From Membranipora membranacea (lineage: Eukaryota; Bryozoa; Gymnolaemata; Cheilostomatida; Membraniporidae): a DNA stretch of 64,000 nt. The notes beneath the pieces were generated by a model that was not told the DNA's origin, ran no database searches, and was given only the letters and a program-made list of their open reading frames with translations. The DNA lies in contig OU612071.1 in NCBI GenBank assembly GCA_914767715.1, positions 16,302,948 to 16,366,947 of the forward strand. The letters run 5' to 3'. A program made the position numbers and the translations under genes. Positions within the stretch are counted from its first letter, which is position 1. Every line of letters begins with the position of its first letter. Below are positions 11,432 through 25,156 of this stretch, piece after piece.

Positions 11432-14400
11432 AGGACCGTACCTATCGGTTTTTGTCGATTTCTTGCAAAATACCTAGATAGAAAACGGATCGTCACAGGG
11501 AGCTAATATTTTAGATGAGATATAGGGATGTCATTGCGAACATCAAAGCAGAGTTTCAAACGTTTCTAAGCTAGTAAAGAATTCTGCCCAATTATTGGCT
11601 ATTTTCCCCAGGACCGTATCTGTCGATTTTTTTGGATTTCTTGCAAAATACCTTGATAGAAAACGTATCGTTACAGGAAGCTAATATGTTAGATGAGATA
11701 TAGAGACGTCATTGCGAACCTCAAAACAGAGTTTCAAGCGTTTCTAAGCTAGTAAAGAATTCTGCCCAATTATTAGCTATTTTCCCCAGGACCGTACCTC
11801 TCGATTTTTTTGGATTTCTTGCAAAATACCTAGATAGAAAACGCATCGTTACAGGGAGCTAATATTTTAGATGAGATATAGAGACGTCATTGCGAACCTC
11901 AAATCAGAGTTTCAAGCGTTTCTAAGCTAGTAAAGAATTCTGCCCAATTATTAGCTAATTTCCCTTGGACCGTACCTATCGATTTTTGTCGATTTCTTGC
12001 AAAATACCTAGATAGAAAACGCATCGTTACAGGGAGCTAATATTTTAGATGAGATATAGAGATTTCATTGCGAACCTCAAAACAGAGTTTCAAGCGTTTC
12101 TAAAATAGTAAAGAATTCTGCCCAATTATTGGCTAAATTCCCCAGGACCGTACCTATCGATTTTTGTTGATTTCTTGCAAAATACCTAGATAGAAAACGC
12201 ATCGTCACAGGGAGCTAATATTTTAGATGAGATTTAGGGATGTCATTGCCAACTTCAAAACAGAGTTTCAAACGTTTCTAAGCTAGTAAAGAATTCTGCC
12301 AAATTATTGGCTAATTTCCCAAGGACCGTATCTATCGATTTTTGTCGATTGCTTGCAAAATACCTAGATAGAAAACGCATCGTCACAGGGAGCTAATGTT
12401 TTATATGAGATATAGGGACGTCATTGCCAACTTCAAAACAGAGTTTCAAACGTTTCTAAGCTAGTAAAGAATTCTGCCCAATTATTGGCTAATTTCCCAA
12501 GGACCGTATCTATCGATTTTTGTCAATTTCTTGCAAAATACCTAGATAGAAAACGCATCGTCACAGGGAGCTAATATTTTATATGAGATATAGGGACGTC
12601 ATTGCCAACTTCAAAACAGAGTTTCAAACGTTTCTAAGCTAGTAAATAATTCTGCCCAGTTATTGGCTAATTTCCCAAGGACCGTACTTATCGATTTTTG
12701 TCGATTTCTTGCAAAATACCTAGATAGAAAACGCATCGTTACAGGGAGCTAATATTTTATATGAGATATAGAGACGTCATTGCGAACCTCAAAACAGAGT
12801 TTCAAGCGTTTCTAAGCCAGTAAAGAATTCTGCCCAATTATTGGGTAATTTCCCCAGGACCGTACCTATCGATTTTTGTCGATTTCTTGCAAAATACTTA
12901 GATAGAAAAGGCATCGTTACAGGGAGCTAATATTTTAGATGAGATATAGGGACGTCATTGCGAACTTCAAAACAGAGTTTCAAACGTTTCTAAGCTAGTA
13001 AAGAATTCTGCCCATTATTGGCTACTTTCCCCAGGACCGTACCTATCGATTTTTGTCGATTTCTTGTAAAATACCTAGATAGAAAACGCATCGTCACAGG
13101 GAGCTAATATTTTATATGAGATATAGGGACGTCATTACCAACTTCAAGACTGAGTTTCAAACGTTTCTAAGCTAGTAAAGAATTCTGCCAAATTATTGGC
13201 TAATTTCCCCAGGATGTACCTATTGATTTTTGTCGATTTCTTGCAAAAAACCTAGATAGAAAACGGATCGTCACAGGGAGCTAATATTTTAGATGAGATA
13301 TAGGGACGTCATTGCGAACATCAAAGCAGAGTTTCAAACGTTTCTGAGCTAGTAAAGAATTCTGCCCAATTATTGGCTATTTTCCCCAGGACCGTACCTG
13401 TCGATTTTTTTGGATTTCTTGCAAAATACCTAGATAGAAAACGCATCGTTACAGGGAGCTAATATTTTAGATGAGATATAGAGACGTCATTGCGAACCTC
13501 AAAACAGAGTTTCAAGCGTTTCTAAGCTAGTAAAGAATTCTGCCCAATTATTAGCTGATTTCCCTAGGACCGAACCTATCGATTTTTGTCGATTTCTTGC
13601 AAAATACCTAGATAGAAAACGCATCGTTACAGGGAGCTAATATTTTAGATGAGATATAGAGATTTCATTGCGAACCTCAAAACAGAGTTTCAAGCGTGTC
13701 TCAGCTAGTAAAGAATTCTGCCCAATTATTGGCTATTTTCCCCAGGACCGTACTTATCGATTTTTGTCGATTTCTTGCAAAATACCTAGATAGAAAACGC
13801 ATCGTTACAGGGAGCTAATATTTTAGATGAGATATAGAGACGTCATTGCGAACCTCAAAACAGAGTTTCAAGCGTTTCTAAGCTAGTAAAGAATTCTGCC
13901 CATTATTGGCTATTTTCCCCAGGACCGTACCTATCGATTTTTTTCGATTTCTTGCAAAATACCTAGAAAGAAAAAGCATCGTTACAGGAAGCTAATATTT
14001 TAGATGAGATATAGGGACGTCATTGCAAACGTCAAAACAGAGTTTCAAACGTTTCTAAGCTAGTAAAGAATTCTGCCCAATTATTGGCTATTTTCCCCAG
14101 GACCGTACCTATCGGTTTTTGTCGATTTCTTGCAAAATACCTAGATAGAAAACGGATCGTCACAGGGAGCTAATATTTTAGATGAGATATAAGGACGTCA
14201 TTGCGAACATCAAAGCAGAGTTTCAAACGTTTCTAAGCTAGTAAAGAATTCTGCCCAATTATTGGCTATTTTCCCCAGGACCGTACCTGTCGATTTTTTT
14301 GGATTTCTTGCAAATTACCTTGATAGAAAACGTATCGTTACAGGAAGCTAATATGTTAGATGAGATATAGAGACGTCATTGCGAACCTCAAAACAGAGTT

Positions 14401-15390
14401 TCAAGCGTTTCTAAGCTAGTAAAGAATTCTGCCCAATTATTAGCTATTTTCCCCAGGACCGTACCTCTCGATTTTTTTGGATTTCTTGCAAAATACCTAG
14501 ATAGAAAACGCATCGTTACAGGGAGCTAATATTTTAGATGAGATATAGAGACGTCATTGCGAACCTCAAATCAGAGTTTCAAGCGTTTCTAAGCTAGTAA
14601 AGAATTCTGCCCAATTATTAGCTAATTTCCCTTGGACCGTACCTATCGATTTTTGTCGATTTCTTGCAAAATACCTAGATAGAAAACGCATCGTTACAGG
14701 GAGCTAATATTTTAGATGAGATATAGAGATTTCATTGCGAACCTCAAAACAGAGTTTCAAGCGTTTCTCAGCTAGTAAATAATTTTCCCAATTATTGGCT
14801 TATTTCCCCAGGATCGTACCTATCGATTTTTGTCGATTTCTTGCAAAATACCTAGATAGAAAACGCATCGTCACAGGGAGCTAATATTTTAGATGAGATT
14901 TAGGGACGTCATTGCGAACTTAAAAAAAAGAGAGTTTCAAACGTTTCTAAGCTAGTAAATAATTCTGCCCAATTATTGGCTAATCTCCCAAGGACCGTAC
15001 CTATCGATTTTTGTCGATTTCTTGCAAAATACCTAGATAGAAAACGCATCGTTACAGGGAGCTAATATTTTAGATGAGATATAGAGATTTCATTGCGAAC
15101 CTCAAAACAGAGTTTCAAGCGTGTCTCAGCTAGTAAAGAATTCTGCCCAATTATTGGCTATTTTCCCCAGGACCGTACTTATCGGTTTTTGTCGATTTCT
15201 TGCAAAATACCTAGATAGAAAACGCATCGTTACAGGGAGCTAATATTTTAGATGAGATATAGAGACGTCATTGCGAACCTCAAAACAGAGTTTCAAGCGT
15301 TTCTAAGCTAGTAAAGAATTCTGCCCATTATTGGCTATTTTCCCCAGGACCGTACCTATCGATTTTTTTCGATTTCTTGCAAAATACCTA
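11432..15390 (+). repeat. 4,092-bp segmental unit, copy 2
   Basis: Adjacent tandem copy of 7340-11431. Scattered substitutions are visible, for example CCTCTCG at 9307 versus CCTGTCG at 13399, and CGCAGCGTCACAAGG at about 8996 versus CGCATCGTCACAGGG here. It ends near 15,390, where a type e monomer switches in mid-unit to type a sequence (CTAGATAGAAAACGG instead of CTAGAAAGAAAAAGC). Confidence 0.85.
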
Positions 15391-18089
15391 GATAGAAAAC
15401 GGATCGTCACAGGGAGCTAATATTTTAGATGAGATATAGGGATGTCATTGCGAACATCTAAGCAGAGTTTCAAACGTTTCTAAGCTAGTAAAGAATTCTG
15501 CCCAATTATTGGCTATTTTCCCCAGGACCGTACCTGTCGATTTTTTTGGATTTCTTGCAAAATACCTTGATAGAAAACGTATCGTTACAGGAAGCTAATA
15601 TGTTAGATGAGATATAGAGACGTCATTGCGAACCTCAAAACAGAGTTTCAAGCGTTTCTAAGCTAGTAAAGAATTCTGCCCAATTATTAGCTATTTTCCC
15701 CAGGACCGTACCTCTCGATTTTTTTGGATTTCTTGCAAAATACCTAGATAGAAAACGCATCGTTACAGGGAGCTAATATTTTAGATGAGATATAGAGACG
15801 TCATTGCGAACCTCAAATCAGAGTTTCAAGCGTTTCTAAGCTAGTAAAGAATTCTGCCCAATTATTAGCTAATTTCCCTTGGACCGTACCTATCGATTTT
15901 TGTCGATTTCTTGCAAAATACCTAGATAGAAAACGCATCGTTACAGGGAGCTAATATTTTAGATGAGATATAGAGATTTCATTGCGAACCTCAAAACAGA
16001 GTTTCAAGCGTTTCTCAGCTAGTAAATAATTTTCCCAATTATTGGCTTATTTCCCCAGGATCGTACCTATCGATTTTTGTCGATTTCTTGCAAAATACCT
16101 AGATAGAAAACGCATCGTCACAGGGAGCTAATATTTTAGATGAGATTTAGGGACGTCATTGCGAACTTAAAAAAAAAAGAGTTTCAAACGTTTCTAAGCT
16201 AGTAAATAATTCTGCCCAATTATTGGCTAATCTCCCAAGGACCGTACCTATCGATTTTTGTCGATTTCTTGCAAAATACCTAGATAGAAAACGCATCGTT
16301 ACAGGGAGCTAATATTTTAGATGAGATATAGGGACGTCATTGCGAACTTCAAAACAGAGTTTCAAACGTTTCTAAGCTAGTAAAGAATTCTGCCCAATTA
16401 TTGGCTATTTTCCCCAGGACCGTACCTATCGGTTTTTGTCGATTTCTTGCAAAATACCTAGATAGAAAACGAATCGTCACAGGGAGCTAATATTTTAGAT
16501 GAGATATAGGGACGTCATTGCGAACATCAAAGCAGAGTTTCATACGTTTCTAAGCTAGTAAAGAATTCTGCCCAATTATTGGCTATTTTCCCCGGGACCG
16601 TACCTGTCGATTTTTTTGGATTTCTTGCAAAATACCTAGATAGAAAACGTATCGTTACAGGAAGCTAATATGTTAGATGAGATATAGAGACGTCATTGCG
16701 AACCTCAAAACAGAGTTTCAAGCGTTTCTAAGCTAGTAAAGAATTCTGCCCAATTATTAGCTATTTTCCCCAGGACCGTACCTCTCGATTTTTTTGGATT
16801 TCTTGCAAAATACCTAGATAGAAAACGCATCGTTACAGGGAGCTAATATTTTAGATGAGATATAGAGACGTCATTGCGAACCTCAAATCAGAGTTTCAAG
16901 CGTTTCTAAGCTAGTAAAGAATTCTACCCAATTATTAGCTAATTTCCCTTGGACCGTACCTATCGATTTTTGTCGATTTCTTGCAAAATACCTAGATAGA
17001 AAACGCATCGTTACAGGGAGCTAATATTTTAGATGAGATATAGAGATTTCATTGCGAACCTCAAAACAGAGTTTCAAGCGTTTCTCAGCTAGTAAATAAT
17101 TTTCCCAATTATTGGCTTATTTCCCCAGGACCGTACCTATCGATTTTTGTCGATTTCTTGCAAAATACCTAGATAGAAAACGCATCGTCACAGGGAGCTA
17201 ATATTTTAGATGAGATTTAGGGACGTCATTGCGAACTTAAAAAAAAGAGAGTTTCAAACGTTTCTAAGCTAGTAAATAATTCTGCCCAATTATTGGCTAA
17301 TCTCCCAAGGACCGTACCTATCGATTTTTGTCGATTTCTTGCAAAATACCTAGATAGAAAACGCATCGTTACACGGAGCTTATATGTTAGATGAGACATA
17401 AGGACGTCATTGCGAACCTCAAAACAGAGTTTCAAGCGTTTCTAAGCTAGTAAATAATTCTGCCCAATTATTGGCTAATTTCCCCAGGACCGTACCTATC
17501 GATTTTTGTCGATATCTTGCAAAATACTTAGATAGAAAAGGCATGGTTACAGGGAGCTAATATTTTAGATGAGATATAGGGACGTCATTGCGAACTTCAA
17601 AACAGAGTTTCAAACGTTTCTAAGCTAGTAAAGAATTCTGCCCAATTATTGGCTATTTTCCCCAGGACCGTACCTCTCGATTTATTTGGATTTCTTGCAA
17701 AATACCAAGATAGAAAACGCATCGTTACAGGAAGCTAATATTTTAGATGAGATATAGAGACGTCATTGCGAACCTCAAAACAGAGTTTCAAGCGTTTCTA
17801 AGCTAGTAAAGAATTCTGCCCAATTATTGGCTAATTTCCCCAGGACCGTACCTATCGATTTTTGTCGATATCTTGCAAAATACTTAGATAGAAAAGGCAT
17901 CGTTACAGGGAGCTAATATTTTAGATGAGATATAGGGACGTCATTGCGAACTTCAAAACAGAGTTTCAAACGTTTCTAAGCTAGTGAAGAATTCTGCCCA
18001 ATTATTGGCTATTTTCCCCAGGACCGTACCTCTCGATTTTTTTGGATTTCTTGCAAAATACCTAGATAGAAAACGCATCGTTATAGGAA
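15391..18089 (+). repeat. Shuffled monomers with a ~1,070-bp periodic block
   Basis: Type a GAACATC markers at 15452 and 16522 and poly-A variant monomers at 16165 and 17236 give a repeat of about 1,070 bp (six monomers). After 17,400 come monomers with GTCGATATCTTGC and TACTTAGATAG like those at 2.85-3.2 kb. No non-satellite sequence is present. Confidence 0.8.
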
Positions 18090-20938
18090 GCTAATATTTT
18101 AGATGAGATATAGAGACGTCATTGCGAACCTCAAAACAGAGTTTCAAGCGTTTCTAAGCTAGTAAAGAATTCTGCCCAATTATTAGCTGATTTCCCTAGG
18201 ACCGTACCTATCGATTTTTGTCGATTTCTTGCGAAATACCTAGATAGAAAACGCATCGTTACAGGGAGCTAATATTTTAGATGAGATATAGAGATTTCAT
18301 TGCGAACCTCAAAACAGAGTTTCAAGCGTTTCTCAGCTAGTAAAGAATTCTGCCCAATTATTGGCTATTTTCCCCAGGACCGTACTTATCGGTTTTTGTC
18401 GATTTCTTGCAAAATACCTAGATAGAAAACGCATCGTTACAGGGAGCTAATATTTTAGATGAGATATAGAGACGTCATTGCGAACCTCAAAACAGAGTTT
18501 CAAGCGTTTCTAAGCTAGTAAAGAATTCTGCCCATTATTGGCTATTTTCCCCAGGACCGTACCTATCGATTTTTTTCGATTTCTTGCAAAATACCTAGAA
18601 AGAAAAAGCATCGTTACAGGAAGCTAATATTTTAGATGAGATATAGGGACGTCATTGCAAACGTCAAAACAGAGTTTCAAACGTTTCTAAGCTAGTAAAG
18701 AATTCTGCCCAATTATTGGCTATTTTCCCCAGGACCGTACCTATCGGTTTTTGTCGATTTCTTGCAAAATACTTAGATAGAAAACGCATCGTTACAGGGA
18801 GCTAATATTTTAGATGAGATATAGAGACGTCATTGCGAACCTCAAAACAGAGTTTCAAGCGTTTCTAAGCCAGTAAAGAATTCTGCCCAATTATTGGGTA
18901 ATTTCCCCAGGACCGTACCTATCGATTTTTGTCGATTTCTTGCAAAATACCTAGATAGAAAACGCATCGTTACAGGGAGCTTATATGTTAGATGAGACAT
19001 AGAGACGTCATTGCGAACCTCAAAACAGAGTTTCAAGCGTTTCTAAGCTAGTAAAAAATTCATTCTGCCCAATTATTGGCTAATTTCCCCAGGACCGTAC
19101 CTATCGATTTTTGTCGATATCTTGCAAAATACTTAGATAGAAAACGCAGCGTCACAAGGAGCTAATATTTTATATGAGATATAGGGACGTCATTACCAAC
19201 TTCAAGACTGAGTTTTAAACGTTTCTAAGCTAGTAAAGAATTCTGCCAAATTATTGGCTAATTTCCCCAGGATGTACCTATTGATTTTTGTCGATTTCTT
19301 GCAAAAAACCTAGATAGAAAACGGATCGTCACAGGGAGCTAATATTTTAGATGAGATATAGAGACGTCATTGCGAACCTCAAAACAGAGTTTCAAGCGTT
19401 TCTAAGCCAGTAAAGAATTCTGCCCAATTATGTGCTATATTCCCCAGGACCGTACCTATCGATTTTTGTCGATTTCTTGCAAAATACCTAGATAGAAAAC
19501 GCATCTTCGCAGGGAGCTAATATTTTAGATGAGATATAGGGACGTCATTGCAAACGTCAAAACAGAGTTTCAAACGTTTCTAAGCTAGTAAAGAATTCTG
19601 CCCAATTATTGGCTATTTTCCCCAGGACCGTACTTATCGGTTTTTGTCGATTTCTTCCAAAATACCTAGAAAGAAAAAGCATCGTTACAGGAAGCTAATA
19701 TTTTAGATGAGATATAGAGACGTCATTGCGAACTTCAAAACAGAGTTTCAAGCGTTTCTAAGATAGTAAAGAATTCTGCCCAATTATGTGCTATATTGCC
19801 CAGGACCGTACCTATCGATTTTTGTCGATTTCTTGCAAAATACCTAGATAGAAAATGCATCGTTACAGGGAGCTAATAATTTAGATGAGATATAGAGACG
19901 TCATTGCGAACCTCAAAACAGAGTTTCAAGCGTTTCTAAGCTAGTAAAGAATTCTGCCCATTATTGGCTTTTTTCCCCAGGACCGTACCTATCGATTTTT
20001 TTCGATTTCTTGCAAAATACCTAGATAGAAAAAGCATCGTTACAGGAAGCTAATATTTTAGATGAGATATAGGGACGTCATTGCGAACATCAAAGCAGAG
20101 TTTCAAACGTTTCTAAGCTAGTAAAGAATTCTGCCAAATTATTGGCTAATTTCCCAAGGACCGTATCTATCGATTTTTGCCGATTGCTTGCAAAATACCT
20201 AGATAGAAAACGCATCGTCACAGGGAGCTAATGTTTTATATGAGATATAGGGACGTCATTGCCAACTTCAAAACAGAGTTTCAAACGTTTCTAAGCTAGT
20301 AAAGAATTCTGCCCAATTATTGGCTAATTTCCCAAGGACCGTATCTATCGATTTTTGTCAATTTCTTGCAAAATACCTAGATAGAAAACGCATCGTCACA
20401 GGGAGCTAATATTTTATATGAGATATAGGGACGTCATTGCCAACTTCAAAACAGAGTTTCAAACGTTTCTAAGCTAGTAAAGAATTCTGCCCAATTATTG
20501 GCTATTTTCCCCAGGACCGTACCTATCGATTTTTGTCGATTTCTTGCAAAATACCTAGATAGAAAACGCATCGTTACAGAATGCTAATATTTTAGATGAG
20601 ATATAGAGACGTCATTGCGAACCTCAAAACAGAGTTTCAAGCGTTTCTAAGCTAGTAAAGAATTCTGCCCAATTATTAGCTGATTTCCCTAGGACCGTAC
20701 CTATCGATTTTTGTCGATTTCTTGCAAAATACCTAGATAGAAAACGCATCGTTACAGGGAGCTAATATTTTAGATGAGATATAGAGATTTCATTGCGAAC
20801 CTCAAAACAGAGTTTCAAGCGTTTCTCAGCTAGTAAAGAATTCTGCCCAATTATTGGCTATTTTCCCCAGGACCGTACCTATCAGTTTTTGTCGATTTCT
20901 TCCAAAATACCTAGGAAGAAAAAGCATCGTTACAGGAA
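18090..20938 (+). repeat. 2,849-bp segmental unit, copy 1 (16 monomers)
   Basis: Markers recur 2,849 bp later: GCGAAATACC at 18231 and 21080, and GGATGTACC at 19270 and 22119. It also holds a 4-bp longer variant (AAAAAATTCATTCTG) near 19,054. A monomer at about 19,752-19,929, marked by AAGATAG and ATGTGCTATATTGCCC, is absent from the second copy. Confidence 0.84.
19050..19070 (+). repeat. 4-bp insertion variant monomer (representative of 3)
   Basis: TAAAAAATTCATTCTGCCC in place of TAAAGAATTCTGCCC lengthens the unit by 4 bp and destroys the EcoRI site. It is found near 19,054, 21,903 and 26,000, in register with the 2,849- and 4,097-bp duplications. Confidence 0.88.
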
Positions 20939-23690
20939 GCTAATATTTTAGATGAGATATAGAGACGTCATTGCGAACCTCAAAACAGAGTTTCAAGCGT
21001 TTCTAAGCTAGTAAAGAATTCTGCCCAATTATTAGCTGATTTCCCTAGGACCGTACCTATCGATTTTTGTCGATTTCTTGCGAAATACCTAGATAGAAAA
21101 CGCATCGTTACAGGGAGCTAATATTTTAGATGAGATATAGAGATTTCATTGCGAACCTCAAAACAGAGTTTCAAGCGTTTCTCAGCTAGTAAAGAATTCT
21201 GCCCAATTATTGGCTATTTTCCCCAGGACCGTACTTATCGGTTTTTGTCGATTTCTTGCAAAATACCTAGATAGAAAACGCATCGTTACAGGGAGCTAAT
21301 ATTTTAGATGAGATATAGAGACGTCATTGCGAACCTCAAAACAGAGTTTCAAGCGTTTCTAAGCTAGTAAAGAATTCTGCCCATTATTGGCTATTTTCCC
21401 CAGGACCGTACCTATCGATTTTTTTCGATTTCTTGCAAAATACCTAGAAAGAAAAAGGATCGTTACAGAAAGCTAATATTTTAGATGAGATATAGGGACG
21501 TCATTGCAAACGTCAAAACAGAGTTTCAAACGTTTCTAAGCTAGTAAAGAATTCTGCCCAATTATTGGCTATTTTCCCCAGGACCGTACCTATCGATTTT
21601 TGTCGATTTCTTGCAAAATACCTAGATAGAAAACGCATCGTTACAGGGAGCTAATATTTTAGATGAGATATAGAGACGTCATTGCGAACCTCAAAACAGA
21701 GTTTCAAGCGTTTCTAAGCCAGTAAAGAATTCTGCCCAATTATTGGCTAATTTCCCCAGGACCGTACCTATCGATTTTTGTCGATTTCTTGCAAAATACC
21801 TAGATAGAAAACGCATCGTTACAGGGAGCTTATATGTTAGATGAGACATAGAGACGTCATTGCGAACCTCAAAACAGAGTTTCAAGCGTTTCTAAGCTAG
21901 TAAAAAATTCATTCTGCCCAATTATTGGCTAATTTCCCCAGGACCGTACCTATCGATTTTTGTCGATATCTTGCAAAATACTTAGATAGAAAACGCAGCG
22001 TCACAAGGAGCTAATATTTTATATGAGATATAGGGACGTCATTACCAACTTCAAGACTGAGTTTTAAACGTTTCTAAGCTAGTAAAGAATTCTGCCAAAT
22101 TATTGGCTAATTTCCCCAGGATGTACCTATTGATTTTTGTCGATTTCTTGCAAAAAACCTAGATAGAAAACGGATTGTCACAGGGAGCTAATATTTTAGA
22201 TGAGATATAGAGACGTCATTGCGAACCTCAAAACAGAGTTTCAAGCGTTTCTAAGCCAGTAAAGAATTCTGCCCAATTATGTGCTATATTCCCCAGGACC
22301 GTACCTATCGATTTTTGTCGATTTCTTGCAAAATACCTAGATAGAAAACGCATCTTCGCAGGGAGCTAATATTTTAGATGAGATATAGGGACGTCATTGC
22401 AAACGTCAAAACAGAGTTTCAAACGTTTCTAAGCTAGTAAAGAATTCTGCCCAATTATTGGCTATTTTCCCCAGGACCGTACTTATCGGTTTTTGTCGAT
22501 TTCTTCCAAAATACCTAGAAAGAAAAAGCATCGTTACAGGAAGCTAATATTTTAGATGAGATATAGAGACGTCATTGCGAACTTCAAAACAGAGTTTCAA
22601 GCGTTTCTAAGCTAGTAAAGAATTCTGCCCATTATTGGCTTTTTTCCCCAGGACCGTACCTATCGATTTTTTTCGATTTCTTGCAAAATACCTAGATAGA
22701 AAAAGCATCGTTACAGGAAGCTAATATTTTAGATGAGATATAGGGACGTCATTGCGAACATCAAAGCAGAGTTTCAAACGTTTCTAAGCTAGTAAAGAAT
22801 TCTGCCAAATTATTGGCTAATTTCCCAAGGACCGTATCTATCGATTTTTGCCGATTGCTTGCAAAATACCTAGATAGAAAACGCATCGTCACAGGGAGCT
22901 AATGTTTTATATGAGATATAGGGACGTCATTGCCAACTTCAAAACAGAGTTTCAAACGTTTCTAAGCTAGTAAAGAATTCTGCCCAATTATTGGCTAATT
23001 TCCCAAGGACCGTATCTATCGATTTTTGTCAATTTCTTGCAAAATACCTAGATAGAAAACGCATCGTCACAGGGAGCTAATATTTTATATGAGATATAGG
23101 GACGTCATTGCCAACTTCAAAACAGAGTTTCAAACGTTTCTAAGCTAGTAAAGAATTCTGCCTAATTATTGGCTATTTTCCCCAGGACCGTACCTATCGA
23201 TTTTTGTCGATTTCTTGCAAAATACCTATAAAGAAAACGCATCGTTACAGAATGCTAATATTTTAGATGAGATATAGAGACGTCATTGCGAACCTCAAAA
23301 CAGAGTTTCAAGCGTTTCTAAGCTAGTAAAGAATTCTGCCCAATTATTAGCTGATTTCCCCAGGACCGTACCTATCGATTTTTGTCGATTTCTTGCAAAA
23401 TACCTAGATAGAAAACGCATCGTTACAGGGAGCTAATATTTTAGATGAGATATAGAGATTTCATTGCGAACCTCAAAACAGAGTTTCAAGCGTTTCTCAG
23501 CTAGTAAAGAATTCTGCCCAATTATTGGCTATTTTCCCCAGGACCGTACCTATCAGTTTTTGTCGATTTCTTCCAAAATACCTAGGAAGAAAAAGCATCG
23601 TTACAGGAAGCTAATATTTTAGATGAGATATAGAGACGTCATTGCGAACCTCAAAACAGAGTTTCAAGCGTTTCTAAGCTAGTAAAGAAT
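20939..23690 (+). repeat. 2,849-bp segmental unit, copy 2, one monomer deleted
   Basis: The offset to copy 1 is 2,849 bp up to about 22,590, then 2,671 bp (2,849 - 178) from there on. For example, GAACATC is at 20085 and 22756, and ATCAGTTTTTG at about 20882 and 23553. The change of exactly one monomer length shows precise loss (or gain) of a single unit, as expected from unequal exchange. Confidence 0.83.
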
Positions 23691-25156
23691 TCTGCCCATT
23701 ATTGGCTATTTTCCCCAGGACTGTACCTATCGATTTTTTTCGATTTCTTGCAAAATACCTAGATAGAAAAAGCATCGTTACAGGAAGCTAATATTTTAGA
23801 TGAGATATAGAGACGTCATTGCGAACCTCAAAACAGAGTTTCAAGCGTTTCTAAAATAGTAAAGAATTCAGCCCAATTATTGGCTAAATTCCCCAGGACC
23901 GTACCTATCGATTTTTGTTGATTTCTTGCAAAATACCTAGATAGAAAACGCATCGTCACAGGGAGCTAATATTTTAGATGAGATTTAGGGATGTCATTGC
24001 CAACTTCAAAACAGAGTTTCAAACGTTTCTAAGCTAGTAAAGAATTCTGCCCAATTATTGGCTAATTTCCCAAGGACCGTATCTATCGATTTTTGTCGAT
24101 TTCTTGCAAAATACCTAGATAGAAAACGCATCGTCACAGGGAGCTAATGTTTTATATGAGATATAGGGACGTCATTGCCAACTTCAAAACAGAGTTTCAA
24201 ACGTTTCTAAGCTAGTAAAGAATTCTGCCCAATTATTGGCTAATTTCCCAAGGACCGTATCTATCGATTTTTGTCAATTTCTTGCAAAATACCTAGATAG
24301 AAAACGCATCGTCACAGGGAGCTAATATTTTATATGAGATATAGGGACGTCATTGCCAACTTCAAAACAGAGTTTCAAACGTTTCTAAGCTAGTAAATAA
24401 TTCTGCCCAGTTATTGGCTAATTTCCCAAGGACCGTAATTATCGATTTTTATCGATTTCTTGCAAAATACCTAGATAGAAAACGCATCGTTACAGGGAGC
24501 TAATATTTTATATGAGATATAGAGACGTCATTGCGAACCTCAAAACAGAGTTTCAAGCGTTTCTAAGCCAGTAAAGAATTCTGCTCAATTATTGGGTAAT
24601 TTCCCCAGGATCGTACCTATCGATTTTTGTCGATTTCTTGCAAAATACCTAGATAGAAAACGCATCGTCACAGGGAGCTAATATTTTAGATGAGATTTAG
24701 GGACGTCATTGCGAACTTAAAAAAAAGAGAGTTTCAAACGTTTCTAAGCTAGTAAATAATTCTGCCCAATTATTGGCTAATCTCCCAAGGACCGTACCTC
24801 TCGATTTTTGTCGATTTCTTGCAAAATACCTAGATAGAAAACGCATCGTTACAGGGAGCTATTATTTTAGATGAGATATAGAGACGTCATTGCGAACCTC
24901 AAAACCGAGTTTCAAGCGTTTCTAAGCCAGTAAAGAATTCGGCCCAATTATTGGCTAATTTCCCCAGGACCGTACCTATCGATTTTTGTCGATTGCTTGC
25001 AAAATACCTAGATAGAAAACGCATCGTCACAGGGAGCTAAAATTTTATATGAGATATAGGGACGTCATTGCCAACTTCAAAACAGAGTTTCAAGCGTTTC
25101 TAAGCCAGTAAAGAATTTTGCCCAATTATGTGCTATGTTCCCCAGGACCGTACCTA
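21060..25156 (+). repeat. 4,097-bp segmental unit, copy 1 (23 monomers)
   Basis: Recurs 4,097 bp downstream: GGATGTACC at 22119 and 26216, GAACATC at 22756 and 26853, CTAAAATAG at 23851 and 27948, and the poly-A variant at about 24,717 and 28,814. It includes most of the second 2,849-bp copy, so it post-dates that duplication. Confidence 0.87.
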
